This document shows, in pieces, positions 25,118 through 33,631 of a stretch of DNA of 64,000 nt. The stretch spans positions 186,001 through 250,000 of the forward strand of contig NZ_MUNS01000031.1 of assembly GCF_002002705.1 (NCBI RefSeq), in the 5' to 3' direction. The translations under genes were made by a program, and so were the position numbers. The notes under the pieces are model-generated. The model worked only from the letters and a program-made list of their open reading frames with translations. It ran no database searches and was not told where the DNA came from. The DNA is from Polaromonas sp. C04 (lineage in GTDB: Bacteria; Pseudomonadota; Gammaproteobacteria; Burkholderiales; Burkholderiaceae_C). Numbering within the stretch: position 1 is the stretch's first letter; each line of letters opens with the position of its first letter.

Positions 25118-25825
25118 TCACGCGCTCAGGAGTTCGAGGCGCGCATAGTCCGACAGCGCGGCCAGGTCACGCACCTCCACGCGGCCATATAGCGTGCGCA
25201 GCAGGCCGCGCCCCTCCAGCGCCTTGAGCGCCTGATTGACTGTCTGGCGCGAGATGCCGGTGAACTCGGCGATGTCTTCCTGTTTCATCGCCACGAAACC
25301 GTTTTGCGCCCCGTCGAGTTGCGTTGCCAACTCGAAGACGGTCTGCGCAACGAGATCAGCCTTGGACAGGGCTCGCGCGTTCTCGATGCGGGTCAACTGC
25401 TGGGCGTGCTGGCGACTGATTTGCATGAGCACAAAACCGCAAAAGTCCGCGCTGCGCGCCAGTAACTGGCGAAACACCGACGCCGGCAACAGCACAACCA
25501 CGGTGTCGCGGATAGCGACCACATCGTGACGGCGCGCCACACCCTGCACCAGTTCATGGCCCTCGGCCCATTCAGAGGTTGTGACAAGCAGGCGGCTGGA
25601 GATGCGCCCATCGGCTGCGAACGTGCTGGCCTTGAGAGCCCCGTGCACGACTCCCAACCAGTTGCAGGGTACTTCACCATGATGCGCCAGCAGCGTGCCT
25701 TTGGGCACGACGCGTAGGCGCGATGTGGCCAGCACCTGCTCCTGTTGTACGGGGTTGAGCGCGTCAAACCAGGGCGCGCGACGCAGGTGGGTATCGGCAC
25801 GCACGGCGGGTGTCGGGGAGCGCAT
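25118..25825 (-). CDS. Crp/Fnr-family transcriptional regulator
   Basis: A 235-residue Crp/Fnr protein: N-terminal cyclic-nucleotide-binding-like barrel (residues about 15-130, PKGTLLAHHGEVP) and C-terminal winged HTH with MKQEDIAEFTGISRQTVNQ (about 177-195). No Fnr-type cysteine cluster is visible. It lies 153 nt upstream of the porin gene in the same orientation. Its 5' end is followed closely by the truncated IS4 transposase, so its own upstream region may be foreign. Confidence 0.88.
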   Translation of the reverse strand: MRSPTPAVRADTHLRRAPWFDALNPVQQEQVLATSRLRVVPKGTLLAHHGEVPCNWLGVVHGALKASTFAADGRISSRLLVTTSEWAEGHELVQGVARRHDVVAIRDTVVVLLPASVFRQLLARSADFCGFVLMQISRQHAQQLTRIENARALSKADLVAQTVFELATQLDGAQNGFVAMKQEDIAEFTGISRQTVNQALKALEGRGLLRTLYGRVEVRDLAALSDYARLELLSA

Positions 25826-25954
25826 GCGTTATGTGCGGACTAGGCACGCCAAAGATGGGATGCTCGTGAACACGTGGACGGCGCGCGATCCCGTGTCGGG
25901 GCCAGCCCGCCAGGTAAGCCGTCCGTTGTCGATGACGCCGTCGATGCCTGCGAC

Positions 25955-26784
25955 GGGACATTTGGGGCGATCTGGACAACCGGGTCTACGCGTTGGACTC
26001 CAGCACCATCGACCTGTGCCTGAGCCTGTTTTGCTGGGCCCCATTTCGATCCACGAAGGCCGCTATCAAGCTGCACACACTGCTGGACCTGCGCGGGGCC
26101 ATCCCCGCGTTTATCCACATCAGCGACGGCAAGCTGCACGACGTGAACGTGCTGGACATGCTGGTCTTCGAAGCGGGTGCGTTTTATGTGATGGACCGCG
26201 GCTACGTCGACTTCGCGAGGCTGTACGCATTGAATCAGGCTGGCGCCGTCTTTGTCACGCGCGCCAAGTCGCCGATGGACGCCAGACGTATCTATTCGGC
26301 CGCCACCGATCGCAGCACCGGCGTCATCAGCGATCAGCAGGTGATGCTCAATGGGCACTACTTGGCCAAGAAGTATCCCCAGCACATGCGCCGCATCCGA
26401 TTCAAGGACCCCGAGTCGGGAAAGACGCTGATCTTCCTGACCAACCATATGGCGTTGCCGGCCTTGACGATCGCTGCGCTCTACAAGAGCCGATGGCAGG
26501 TCGAGCTGCTCTTCAAATGGACCAAGCAGCACCAGCGTATCAAGCATTTCATGGGCAACAGCGAGAACGCGGTGAAGACGCAAGTCTGGTGCGCCGTCGC
26601 CACCTACGTGCTCATCGCCATCGTCAAGAAGGAGCTTCAACTTGATACCTTTCTCTACACTTGTCTACAGATCTTGTCGGTCTCGGTCTTCGAGAAAACC
26701 GAGCTTTCACGCGCCTTGCAAGCTGATCTGCCTCTTTCGGATCTGCCCGACGCAGCTAACCAGTTGAATTTGTTCAACGTTTAA
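25955..26784 (+). pseudogene. 5'-truncated IS4-family transposase
   Basis: From about 25955 the frame reads DLDNRVYALDSSTIDLCLSL, then IKLHTLLDLRG, VMDRGYVDFARLY, YKSRWQVELLFKW.KQH.RIK and ends QLNLFNV. This holds the DDE aspartates (LDSST, MDRGY) and the YREK-like Glu of IS4 transposases, but the N-terminal quarter (normally about 110 residues including DUF4372) is absent, cut by the crp upstream region. Only 28 nt separate its stop from the convergent aspA stop. It is a dead remnant, probably left by recombination. Confidence 0.85.
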
Positions 26785-26812
26785 CCGGACAGCAGTGCTC
26801 CGTACTCCTGAC

Positions 26813-28300
26813 TTACCGCCCTTCTTCGAGCGATATGCCATTGCAGGGCGGATCTCCAACAAGGGCCACGCCGGCTTTCTCAACGGTCAGGGTCACAAGC
26901 CGAATTGGCTGCGTCAGGTTCTCCGGGACGAGCAATGCGGTCATTTCCGCGGAGCTCATGATGCCCAGATGCTCGGCCGTGGCGGCGATAGTGTTGCCGG
27001 TGGTCAGTGCCGACTTGGCGATCCTGGCGGCCTTCTCGTAGCCGATAATTGGATTCAGGGCTGTGACGAGGGTCACCGACTCTGCCACCCGCTTAGACAG
27101 AATCATATGGTTGGCTTGGATGCCCTCCACGCAGTTGACCTGGAGCGTCTTGCAGGCGTTTGCGAGATGCTTGGTACTTTTGAACAGCGCCCAACCCATG
27201 ATCGGCTCGAACGCGTTAAGTTGTAGTTGACCGGCCTCGGATGCCATCGTGATCATCAGGTCGTTGCCAATGACCTCGAACGCGACCTGGTTCACCACTT
27301 CGGGAATAACCGGGTTGACCTTGCCAGGCATGATCGACGAGCCGGCCTGGCGCGCCGGCAGGAGTATGTCGCCGAAGCCGGCTTGCGGGCCAGACGACAG
27401 CAGGCGCAGATCGTTGCATACCTTTGACAACTTGCAGGCGACGCGCTTGAGCACCCCTGACAACTGGACAAACGCACCGGTGTCCTGCGTCGCCTCGACC
27501 AAGTTGGCCGCGCGCACGACCGGAATGCCGCTGAACTCGGCCAGCAGGGGAATGACGATTTCGCTGTAGCCCGCCGGGGCATTGATACCCGTGCCGATCG
27601 CGGTGGCGCCCAGGTTGACCTCAGTGATCAACTCCCTAGCTTCGCGCAGCCGAGCCTCGTCTTCGCCGATCATGATCGCGAAGGTCGCGAATTCTTGGCC
27701 CAGCGTCATCGGAACGGCGTCCTGCAACTGGGTTCGGCCAATCTTGAGTACCGCGCGAAACTCCTCGGCCTTGCGCTCGAACGACGCACGCAGGTTGGCC
27801 ATTGCGGCGAGAAGTTGCTCGATACCGTTCCAAGCGGCCAGTCGCAGCGCCGTTGGATACACGTCGTTTGTGCTTTGCGACGCATTTACATGATCGTTGG
27901 GATGAATCAGATCGTAGGAGCCCGGATCCGCGCCCATATGCTCAAGAGCGCGGTTCGCGATCACCTCGTTGGCATTCATGTTGGTCGATGTGCCCGCTCC
28001 ACCCTGGATCACGTCAACGATGAACTGGTCGTGCAGCTGACCGGCTATTAGATCTTCGCAGGCGTCGTTTATGGCCGCGGCCCTGGACGCATCAATGACG
28101 CCGAGCCGGGCGTTAGCGGCAGCAGCAGCTTTCTTGACATGCGCCAATGCCCGAACCAATTCCGGCATCTGGGAGACGGTTTGGCCCGTGATCGGGAAGT
28201 TGTCCACGGCGCGGGCCGTGTGCACGCCCCAGTAGGCAAGCGCCGGAATATGCTTTGAGCCGAGGAAGTCGCTCTCCAGGCGGGGGTTCAATTCATTCAT
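26813..28300 (-). CDS. aspA: aspartate ammonia-lyase
   Basis: A 495-residue fumarase/aspartase superfamily enzyme converting L-aspartate to fumarate and ammonia. Diagnostic stretches: GGAGTSTNMNANEVIANRAL, HPNDHVNASQSTND, GRTQLQDAVPMTLGQEF and the catalytic loop GSSIMPGKVNP. TNMNANEV and QLQDAVP favour aspartase over fumarase. I start at MNELNPRLESDFLG (28300); the open frame extends 20 codons upstream. It would feed aspartate made by the amino-acid modules into the TCA cycle. Confidence 0.92.
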   Translation of the reverse strand: MNELNPRLESDFLGSKHIPALAYWGVHTARAVDNFPITGQTVSQMPELVRALAHVKKAAAAANARLGVIDASRAAAINDACEDLIAGQLHDQFIVDVIQGGAGTSTNMNANEVIANRALEHMGADPGSYDLIHPNDHVNASQSTNDVYPTALRLAAWNGIEQLLAAMANLRASFERKAEEFRAVLKIGRTQLQDAVPMTLGQEFATFAIMIGEDEARLREARELITEVNLGATAIGTGINAPAGYSEIVIPLLAEFSGIPVVRAANLVEATQDTGAFVQLSGVLKRVACKLSKVCNDLRLLSSGPQAGFGDILLPARQAGSSIMPGKVNPVIPEVVNQVAFEVIGNDLMITMASEAGQLQLNAFEPIMGWALFKSTKHLANACKTLQVNCVEGIQANHMILSKRVAESVTLVTALNPIIGYEKAARIAKSALTTGNTIAATAEHLGIMSSAEMTALLVPENLTQPIRLVTLTVEKAGVALVGDPPCNGISLEEGR

Positions 28301-28965
28301 CAGTGACTTTCGAGAAATGGGATTAGATGCGGCCGATCGGTTCCACCCAGGCGCTACCAATGAATAAGCAGTGCGAGATCGCGTCGAACTGGGCGGAGCC
28401 GGGCAAGGCAGAAGCCTTGGAATGTTTCATGCCGCTGATTACAGCATCGATGCCACGCACTTCGGTTTCAAATAGGAGGACTGGCTCCAAGCAAAGTGCC
28501 GTTGTGGCAACCTTCGACAGCAAGGTGTGCCGCCAGCTGTCCGTCACGTACAGGGACTGATAGGTCGCTCTCGTCAAGTTGATGTTCATTGGCAAGCGGG
28601 CGCCGGTGATGCGGCACAAAAGCTGCTGCTGCGACCAATGGATCAGACTGATATCCGTGGATTGGTACCACCGTGCATCAGCCGCCTGGCGTGTGCATTG
28701 CCGGTCTTGGTGATCGAGCCGCGTTGAAGACCGTTGCCGATGCTTGGAAGCGCGCACGTGTCGCCCCAAGATCAACGATGCGCTGGCGACGCTGTCTTGC
28801 CTACCGCTCCCCTCCACTTCGCTCACGAACGAGATAGACGGCTAGCTGCCGGTGCGCTCCGTGTGCGCCCTGCGGGCCCATGGATCCGCATCCTTGCGGA
28901 CCTCGCAGGCCTTCGGGGTCAAACGGACCGTCAGGCTCGCTAGAACGGGCGCTGGGGCGCTTTTT
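28301..28965. other. no supported gene
   Basis: This 665-bp stretch between aspA and the transposon end has open frames on both strands (largest 167 codons, minus strand, 28323-28826), but none shows a motif, a good ribosome site or a recognisable relative. A repeated GGGCGCTGGGGCGC occurs just before the transposon end. Probably decayed or regulatory DNA. Confidence 0.4.
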
Positions 28966-29430
28966 GGGGTCGACTCGTTTTCGGTGCACAGACTGACGGT
29001 ACGCAGCATCAACGCTGGCGCGGGGGTCGGTCCGCAAGTCCTTGATTTGGTCGAGATTGCTGTTCGCTTTCGCCAGGGGTATCGTTCCCGGCCCTTTCAA
29101 GGAGCGCACGATGCAAGGCTGGCATACGACATTCCTGGGCCTGCGCGAGCTGCCTCACGACCTCAGCGCCTTCGAGTTGCAGGCGTTCTTCACCTTCAGC
29201 CGCGCCGAGCATGAGCTGATTCAGGCGCGCCACGGCGACGCCCTCAAGTTGGGTCTTGCACTGCACATCGGATTCCTGCGCATGGGTGGTCGGCTGCTGG
29301 ACGCCGTGCGGGTGGTGCCGCCGGGGTTGTGGTGGCACCTTGGCAACGAACTGGGCATCGACGCTCCCGAGATTGCCTCGCTGCGCGCCACGTATGGTCG
29401 TGGTCGCACCCTGTTTGAACGACCCCGGAT
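28966..29430 (+). mobile_element. left end of a Tn3-family transposon (IS1071-like)
   Basis: A 38-bp terminal inverted repeat starts with GGGGTCGACTCGTTTTCGGT at 28966 and ends ACGGTACG at 29003, matching the Tn3-family pattern and, from memory, the IS1071 end. It is followed by the 5' end of tnpA at 29111. The rest of the transposon is missing; the NDH-2 gene's 3' end lies 157 bp beyond. Confidence 0.75.
29111..29430 (+). pseudogene. tnpA: N-terminal fragment of Tn3-family transposase
   Basis: From the ATG at 29111 (AAGGAG 7 nt upstream) about 105 codons read MQGWHTTFLGLRELP, FELQAFFTFSRAEHELI, LKLGLALHIGFLRMGGRLLD and SLRATYGRGRTLFE, the DUF4158 domain that opens Tn3-type TnpA proteins. 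Full-length TnpA has about 970-1000 residues, so nearly all of the catalytic part is lost. Confidence 0.85.
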
Positions 29431-29586
29431 TCGCGTTGGCAGCGCAAGCTGCGCAGAACCGCGTCCGCCTGCACGATATTTTCATGGTGGCCTCTTTCGT
29501 TGATCCCCTGCCCCCACCCGCTCGCGGAGTCGCACGAGCCGCCAACCGATTGGCAGGCTGCGTCTTCGACTCTCTCATGCAACGCC

Positions 29587-30921
29587 TCAATGCAGCTTGA
29601 CGTGCGGTTCGGTGCGCCGCGTGATAAGGCGGGCGAGCGTGTCGAGCGAAACCTTGACGACGCCGTGCAGCGCCAGCTCGTGCATCTTGTAGAGCGACAT
29701 GTACATGAGCCGGGCGAACAGCCCTTCGATCATCAAACTGCCGCCGATCAGGCCGCCCATCATGTTGCCCACGGTGCTGAATTCGCCGAGCGACACCAGC
29801 GAGCCGAAGTCGCGATAGCGGTAGGGCTTGAGCGCGTTGCCCGCCATGCGCCGGCGGATCTGCGCCACGACGTGCGAGGCCTGCTGGTGGGCTGCCTGCG
29901 CGCGCGGCGGCACCAGGCCTCCCTTCCCGCCGTTGGCCTCGGGCCAGTCGCAGGCCGCGCAGTCGCCGATGGCAAAGATGTCCGCGTCGCGCGTGGTTTG
30001 CAGGGTCGGCAACACCGCGAGCTGGTTGCTGCAGTTGGTCTCCAGCCCCGAGATGTCCTTCATGAAATCGGCCGCCTTCACACCCGCGGCCCACACCACC
30101 AACTCGGCCGGCAGCGTGCGACCGTCGGCCAGGCGCACGCCCTCAGGCAGCACCTCCGCCACCTTGGCCGACGTGTGGACGTCCACGCCCAGCTTGCGCA
30201 GGAGCGCCTCGGTGGCGGTAGACATCCGCGGCGGCAGCGCAGGCAGCACGCGGTCGGCGGCCTCGATCAGGCTGACTTGGATGCCCTTCTCGGCATCCAC
30301 CCGGTCCAGCCCATAGGCAATGACCTCGCGCGTAGTGCGGTGCAGCTCCGCTGCCAGTTCCACGCCGGTGGCGCCGGCGCCGATGATGGTGACGTGCAGC
30401 TGCTCTGGCCGAAGCGGTGTCGTCTGCGCGTGCGCGCGGATGCAGGCGTTGACCATGCGCTGGTGAAATCGCTGGGCATCCGCTTTCGACTCGAGGCGCA
30501 GCGCATGCTCGCTCACGCCGGGCGTGCCGAAGTCGTTGCTGAGGCTACCGATGGCCACTACCAGCGTGTCATAAGCAAACGAGCGCGCGGGCGTGACCAA
30601 GCGGCCTTCATCGTCCATGTAGGAAGCCACCTGCACCTCGCGCCGCTCACGGTCGATACCCGTCAGCTCGCCGAGCCGGAAGCGGAAGCGGTGCCAGTGG
30701 GCCTGCGCCAGGTAGTCGACCTCGTGCGCGCTCATGTCCATGCTGCCCGCCGCGATCTCATGCAGCTTGGGCTTCCACACGTGGGTGCGGTGCTTGTCAA
30801 TCAACGTGACCTCCGCCACGCCGCGCTTGCCAAGCGTATCGCCCAAGCGCGTGGCCAGTTCCAAACCGCCGGCGCCGCCACCGACAACGACGACTCGATG
30901 TTTGGGCAAAAAGCTGTTCAT
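29587..30921 (-). CDS. ndh: type II NADH dehydrogenase (NDH-2)
   Basis: A 444-residue non-proton-pumping NADH:quinone oxidoreductase on the inner membrane. Two Rossmann folds: VVVGGGAGGLELATRLG (FAD, about 10-26) and IIGAGATGVELAAEL (NADH, about 176-190), plus DIFAIGDCAA for the FAD tail. A hydrophobic/amphipathic C-terminus (GLIGGSLMIEGLFARLMYMS) fits membrane binding. Last gene of the large minus-strand operon; it would recycle NADH made by the two dehydrogenases upstream. Confidence 0.88.
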   Translation of the reverse strand: MNSFLPKHRVVVVGGGAGGLELATRLGDTLGKRGVAEVTLIDKHRTHVWKPKLHEIAAGSMDMSAHEVDYLAQAHWHRFRFRLGELTGIDRERREVQVASYMDDEGRLVTPARSFAYDTLVVAIGSLSNDFGTPGVSEHALRLESKADAQRFHQRMVNACIRAHAQTTPLRPEQLHVTIIGAGATGVELAAELHRTTREVIAYGLDRVDAEKGIQVSLIEAADRVLPALPPRMSTATEALLRKLGVDVHTSAKVAEVLPEGVRLADGRTLPAELVVWAAGVKAADFMKDISGLETNCSNQLAVLPTLQTTRDADIFAIGDCAACDWPEANGGKGGLVPPRAQAAHQQASHVVAQIRRRMAGNALKPYRYRDFGSLVSLGEFSTVGNMMGGLIGGSLMIEGLFARLMYMSLYKMHELALHGVVKVSLDTLARLITRRTEPHVKLH

Positions 30922-30981
30922 GGTTGACCGCTCGTACAGGCGCGGGGGCGCATCAGCATTCCAGGCCGCGCCCTAGCGCTG

Positions 30982-32472
30982 CTACAGCTGTCCCTGGCAC
31001 AGGTACTTGATGTGCAGATAGTCATCGAGGCCATGCACCGAGCCCTCGCGGCCGTAGCCTGAGGCCTTGACGCCGCCGAATGGCGCAGCCTCGGCCGCCA
31101 ATGCGCCTTCGTTGATGCCGACGATACCTGTCTCCAGCACCTCGGCCACGCGCCAGATCCGGCGGACATCGGTCGAGTAGAAATACGCCGCCAAGCCGAA
31201 GGGCGTGTCGTTGGCCGCCGCAATAACTTCGGCTTCGCTGTTGAAGCGCGTGATCGGCACCACCGGCCCAAAGGTCTCCTCGCAGCTGCAGGCCATGGTG
31301 GCATCAGCGTTCACCAGCACCGTGGGCGCGTAATAGTTCGGGCCTAGATCTGAAAGACGCCTTCCGCCGGCGAGAACTTTGGCCCCCCGGGCCACAGCAT
31401 CCTGAACATGGCGCTCGATCTTCTCCACCGCTCGGTCATTGATCATTGGGCCGATCTGTGAGGCGGGGTCGCTGGCCGGCCCCACCTTCAGCGCCGCCAC
31501 GCGGGTGCTGAGCTTGCTGGCGAATTCGTCATGCACCTGGCCGTGCACGAACACGCGGTTAGGACTCACGCAGGTCTGGCCGCCGTTCCGGAACTTAGCC
31601 GACATCAGGCCTTCGACGGCGGCGTCGATGTCGGCATCTTCGAACACGATGAAAGGCGCATTGCCCCCCAGCTCCAGCGACAGTTTTTTGAGCGTATCGG
31701 CACTGCGCTGCGCCAGATGCTTGCCCACCGGCGTGGAGCCAGTGAAGGTGATCTTGCGCACCCGCGCATCATCGAGCCACACGTCCACCACCTCGGGGGT
31801 CTTCTCGCGCGAGGCGGTCACGATGTTCAGCACGCCATCGGGCACCCCCGCCTCTTGGGCCAGCAGCACCAGGGCCAGGGAGGTCAGAGGCGTATCCTCT
31901 GCAGGCTTGCACACCACCGTGCAGCCAGCAGCCAGGGCCGGGGCGATCTTGCGCGCGATCATCGCCGCCGGAAAGTTCCAGGGCGTGATCGCCGCCACCA
32001 CCCCCACGGGCTCCTTCAGGGCAAACATGCGCCGCCCTGGCACCGGGGCCGGAATCACCTCGCCATTCATGCGCGTGGCCTCCTCGGCAAACCACTCGAT
32101 GTAGCTGGCCGCATAGGCCACCTCACCCTTGCCCTCGGCAAGGGGCTTGCCCTGCTCGCGGGAGATGAGCTTGCCCAGGTCATCCTGGTGGGCCAGTACC
32201 AGATCGTTCCAGCGCTTGATGATCTGGGCGCGCTGCTTGGCAGGCACCTTCTTCCAGCCAGGGAAGGCGGCGTGCGCGGCATCCAGGGCCGCTAGCGCCT
32301 CGGGGGGGCCGCAATCGGGTACATGGGTAATGACAACGCCGGTGGCGGGGTCGGTCACCGCCAGGGTGGCACCGGAGGCCGCGGCGGGCCGCCACTGGCC
32401 GGCTATGAAATAGGCGCTGCGCTGCAGCTCGGGGCGGGTGAGGGTCAGAGGCATGGGCATGGGCATGGGCAT
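30982..32472 (-). CDS. gabD: NAD(P)-dependent succinate-semialdehyde dehydrogenase
   Basis: A 496-residue aldehyde dehydrogenase of the SSADH class: TPWNFPAAMIARKIAPALAA, Glu in LELGGNAPFIVFEDAD, and Cys in NGGQTCVSPNR, a GabD-type surrounding. It oxidises succinate semialdehyde or a related short semialdehyde to the acid. The N-terminus MPMPMPMP is coded by a hexanucleotide repeat (32451-32474), so the exact start among four ATGs is uncertain. Third from last in the operon's order, 60 nt after the preceding stop. Confidence 0.88.
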   Translation of the reverse strand: MPMPMPMPLTLTRPELQRSAYFIAGQWRPAAASGATLAVTDPATGVVITHVPDCGPPEALAALDAAHAAFPGWKKVPAKQRAQIIKRWNDLVLAHQDDLGKLISREQGKPLAEGKGEVAYAASYIEWFAEEATRMNGEVIPAPVPGRRMFALKEPVGVVAAITPWNFPAAMIARKIAPALAAGCTVVCKPAEDTPLTSLALVLLAQEAGVPDGVLNIVTASREKTPEVVDVWLDDARVRKITFTGSTPVGKHLAQRSADTLKKLSLELGGNAPFIVFEDADIDAAVEGLMSAKFRNGGQTCVSPNRVFVHGQVHDEFASKLSTRVAALKVGPASDPASQIGPMINDRAVEKIERHVQDAVARGAKVLAGGRRLSDLGPNYYAPTVLVNADATMACSCEETFGPVVPITRFNSEAEVIAAANDTPFGLAAYFYSTDVRRIWRVAEVLETGIVGINEGALAAEAAPFGGVKASGYGREGSVHGLDDYLHIKYLCQGQL

Positions 32473-32531
32473 GAGGTTGGAGGATTGGAAAAGACGACTG
32501 AAAAGAGATGAATGTGCCGGCGGCCAGAATC

Positions 32532-33620
32532 TCAGGCTGCCGCAATGCGCGCGGCAATGGCCTGCCCGATCTCGGTCGTGCTGGCCCGGCCCCCCAGGTC
32601 CCGCGTGCGCGGCCCTTCCTTGAGCGTAGCCTCTATGGCCGCCAGGATGGCATCGTGCGCTGCCCGGCCCACCCCTTGGCCCTGGGTCAGGAAGTCCAGC
32701 ATCAGCGCGCCCGACCAGATCATGGCGATGGGGTTGGCGATGTTCTGGCCGTAGATGTCGGGCGCCGAGCCGTGCACCGGCTCGAACAGCGACGGGAACT
32801 TGCGCTCCGGATTGAGGTTGGCCGAGGGCGCCAGGCCGATGGTGCCAGTGGTCGCGGGGCCGAGGTCGGACAGGATGTCGCCGAACAGGTTGCTCGCCAC
32901 CACCACGTCAAAGCGTGTGGGCTGCAGCACGAAGCGCGCCGACAGGATGTCGATGTGCTGCTTGTCGACCGTCACCTCGGGGTAGTCACGGCCGATGGCA
33001 TCGGCGCGGCCGTCCCACCAGGGCATGCTGATCGCGATGCCGTTGCTCTTGGTGGCCACCGTCAGGTGCTTTCGCTTGCGCGCCTGGGCGAGCTCGTAGG
33101 CGTACTTCAGCACTCGGTCGGTGCCGTGGCGCGAGAAGACGGATTCCTGGATCACGATCTCGCGCTCGGTGCCTTGGTACATCACACCGCCGAGCGAGGT
33201 GTATTCACCCTCGGTGTTCTCGCGCACTACGAAGTAATCGATATCACCGGACTTCCTGCCCGCCAGGGGACACGGTACCCCCTCGAACAGGCGCACCGGG
33301 CGCAGGTTGATGTACTGGTCGAACTCGCGGCGGAACTTGAGCAGCGATCCCCACAAAGAAACATGGTCGGGTACGATGGCCGGCCAGCCCACGGCGCCGA
33401 AGAAGATGGCGTCCACTCCCTTAAGCTGGTCTTTCCAGTCGTCGGGCATCATCTGGCCGTGCTGGGCGTAGTAGTCGCAACTGGCCCATTCGAAGGAGTG
33501 GCATTCGAGTTCGAAACCAAAGCGCTGAGCCGCGGCCTGGATGGCGCGCAGTCCCTCGGGGATGACTTCCTTGCCGATACCGTCGCCGGGGATGATTGCA
33601 ATGCGAAACGTAGGGGTCAT
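32532..33620 (-). CDS. tartrate/D-malate-type decarboxylating dehydrogenase
   Basis: A 362-residue beta-decarboxylating dehydrogenase (isopropylmalate/isocitrate fold) of the TtuC/DmlA group. Motifs: IIPGDGIGKEVIPEGL, INLRPVRLFEG, VVRENTEGEYTSLGG, the catalytic/metal site NLFGDILSDLGP and HGSAPDIYGQNIANP. It oxidises tartrate, D-malate or a related 2-hydroxyacid with NAD and Mn2+. AAGGAC lies 6 nt before the ATG. It sits 11 nt behind the ABC ATPase gene, suggesting that the imported compound or its product is a hydroxydicarboxylate. Confidence 0.86.
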   Translation of the reverse strand: MTPTFRIAIIPGDGIGKEVIPEGLRAIQAAAQRFGFELECHSFEWASCDYYAQHGQMMPDDWKDQLKGVDAIFFGAVGWPAIVPDHVSLWGSLLKFRREFDQYINLRPVRLFEGVPCPLAGRKSGDIDYFVVRENTEGEYTSLGGVMYQGTEREIVIQESVFSRHGTDRVLKYAYELAQARKRKHLTVATKSNGIAISMPWWDGRADAIGRDYPEVTVDKQHIDILSARFVLQPTRFDVVVASNLFGDILSDLGPATTGTIGLAPSANLNPERKFPSLFEPVHGSAPDIYGQNIANPIAMIWSGALMLDFLTQGQGVGRAAHDAILAAIEATLKEGPRTRDLGGRASTTEIGQAIAARIAAA

Positions 33621-33631
33621 GTTTGTCCTTT

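Noticed and set aside
28323-28826. 167-codon minus-strand frame upstream of aspA
   Set aside because: No motif, poor start context, and an overlapping plus-strand frame of similar quality; treated as non-coding or decayed.
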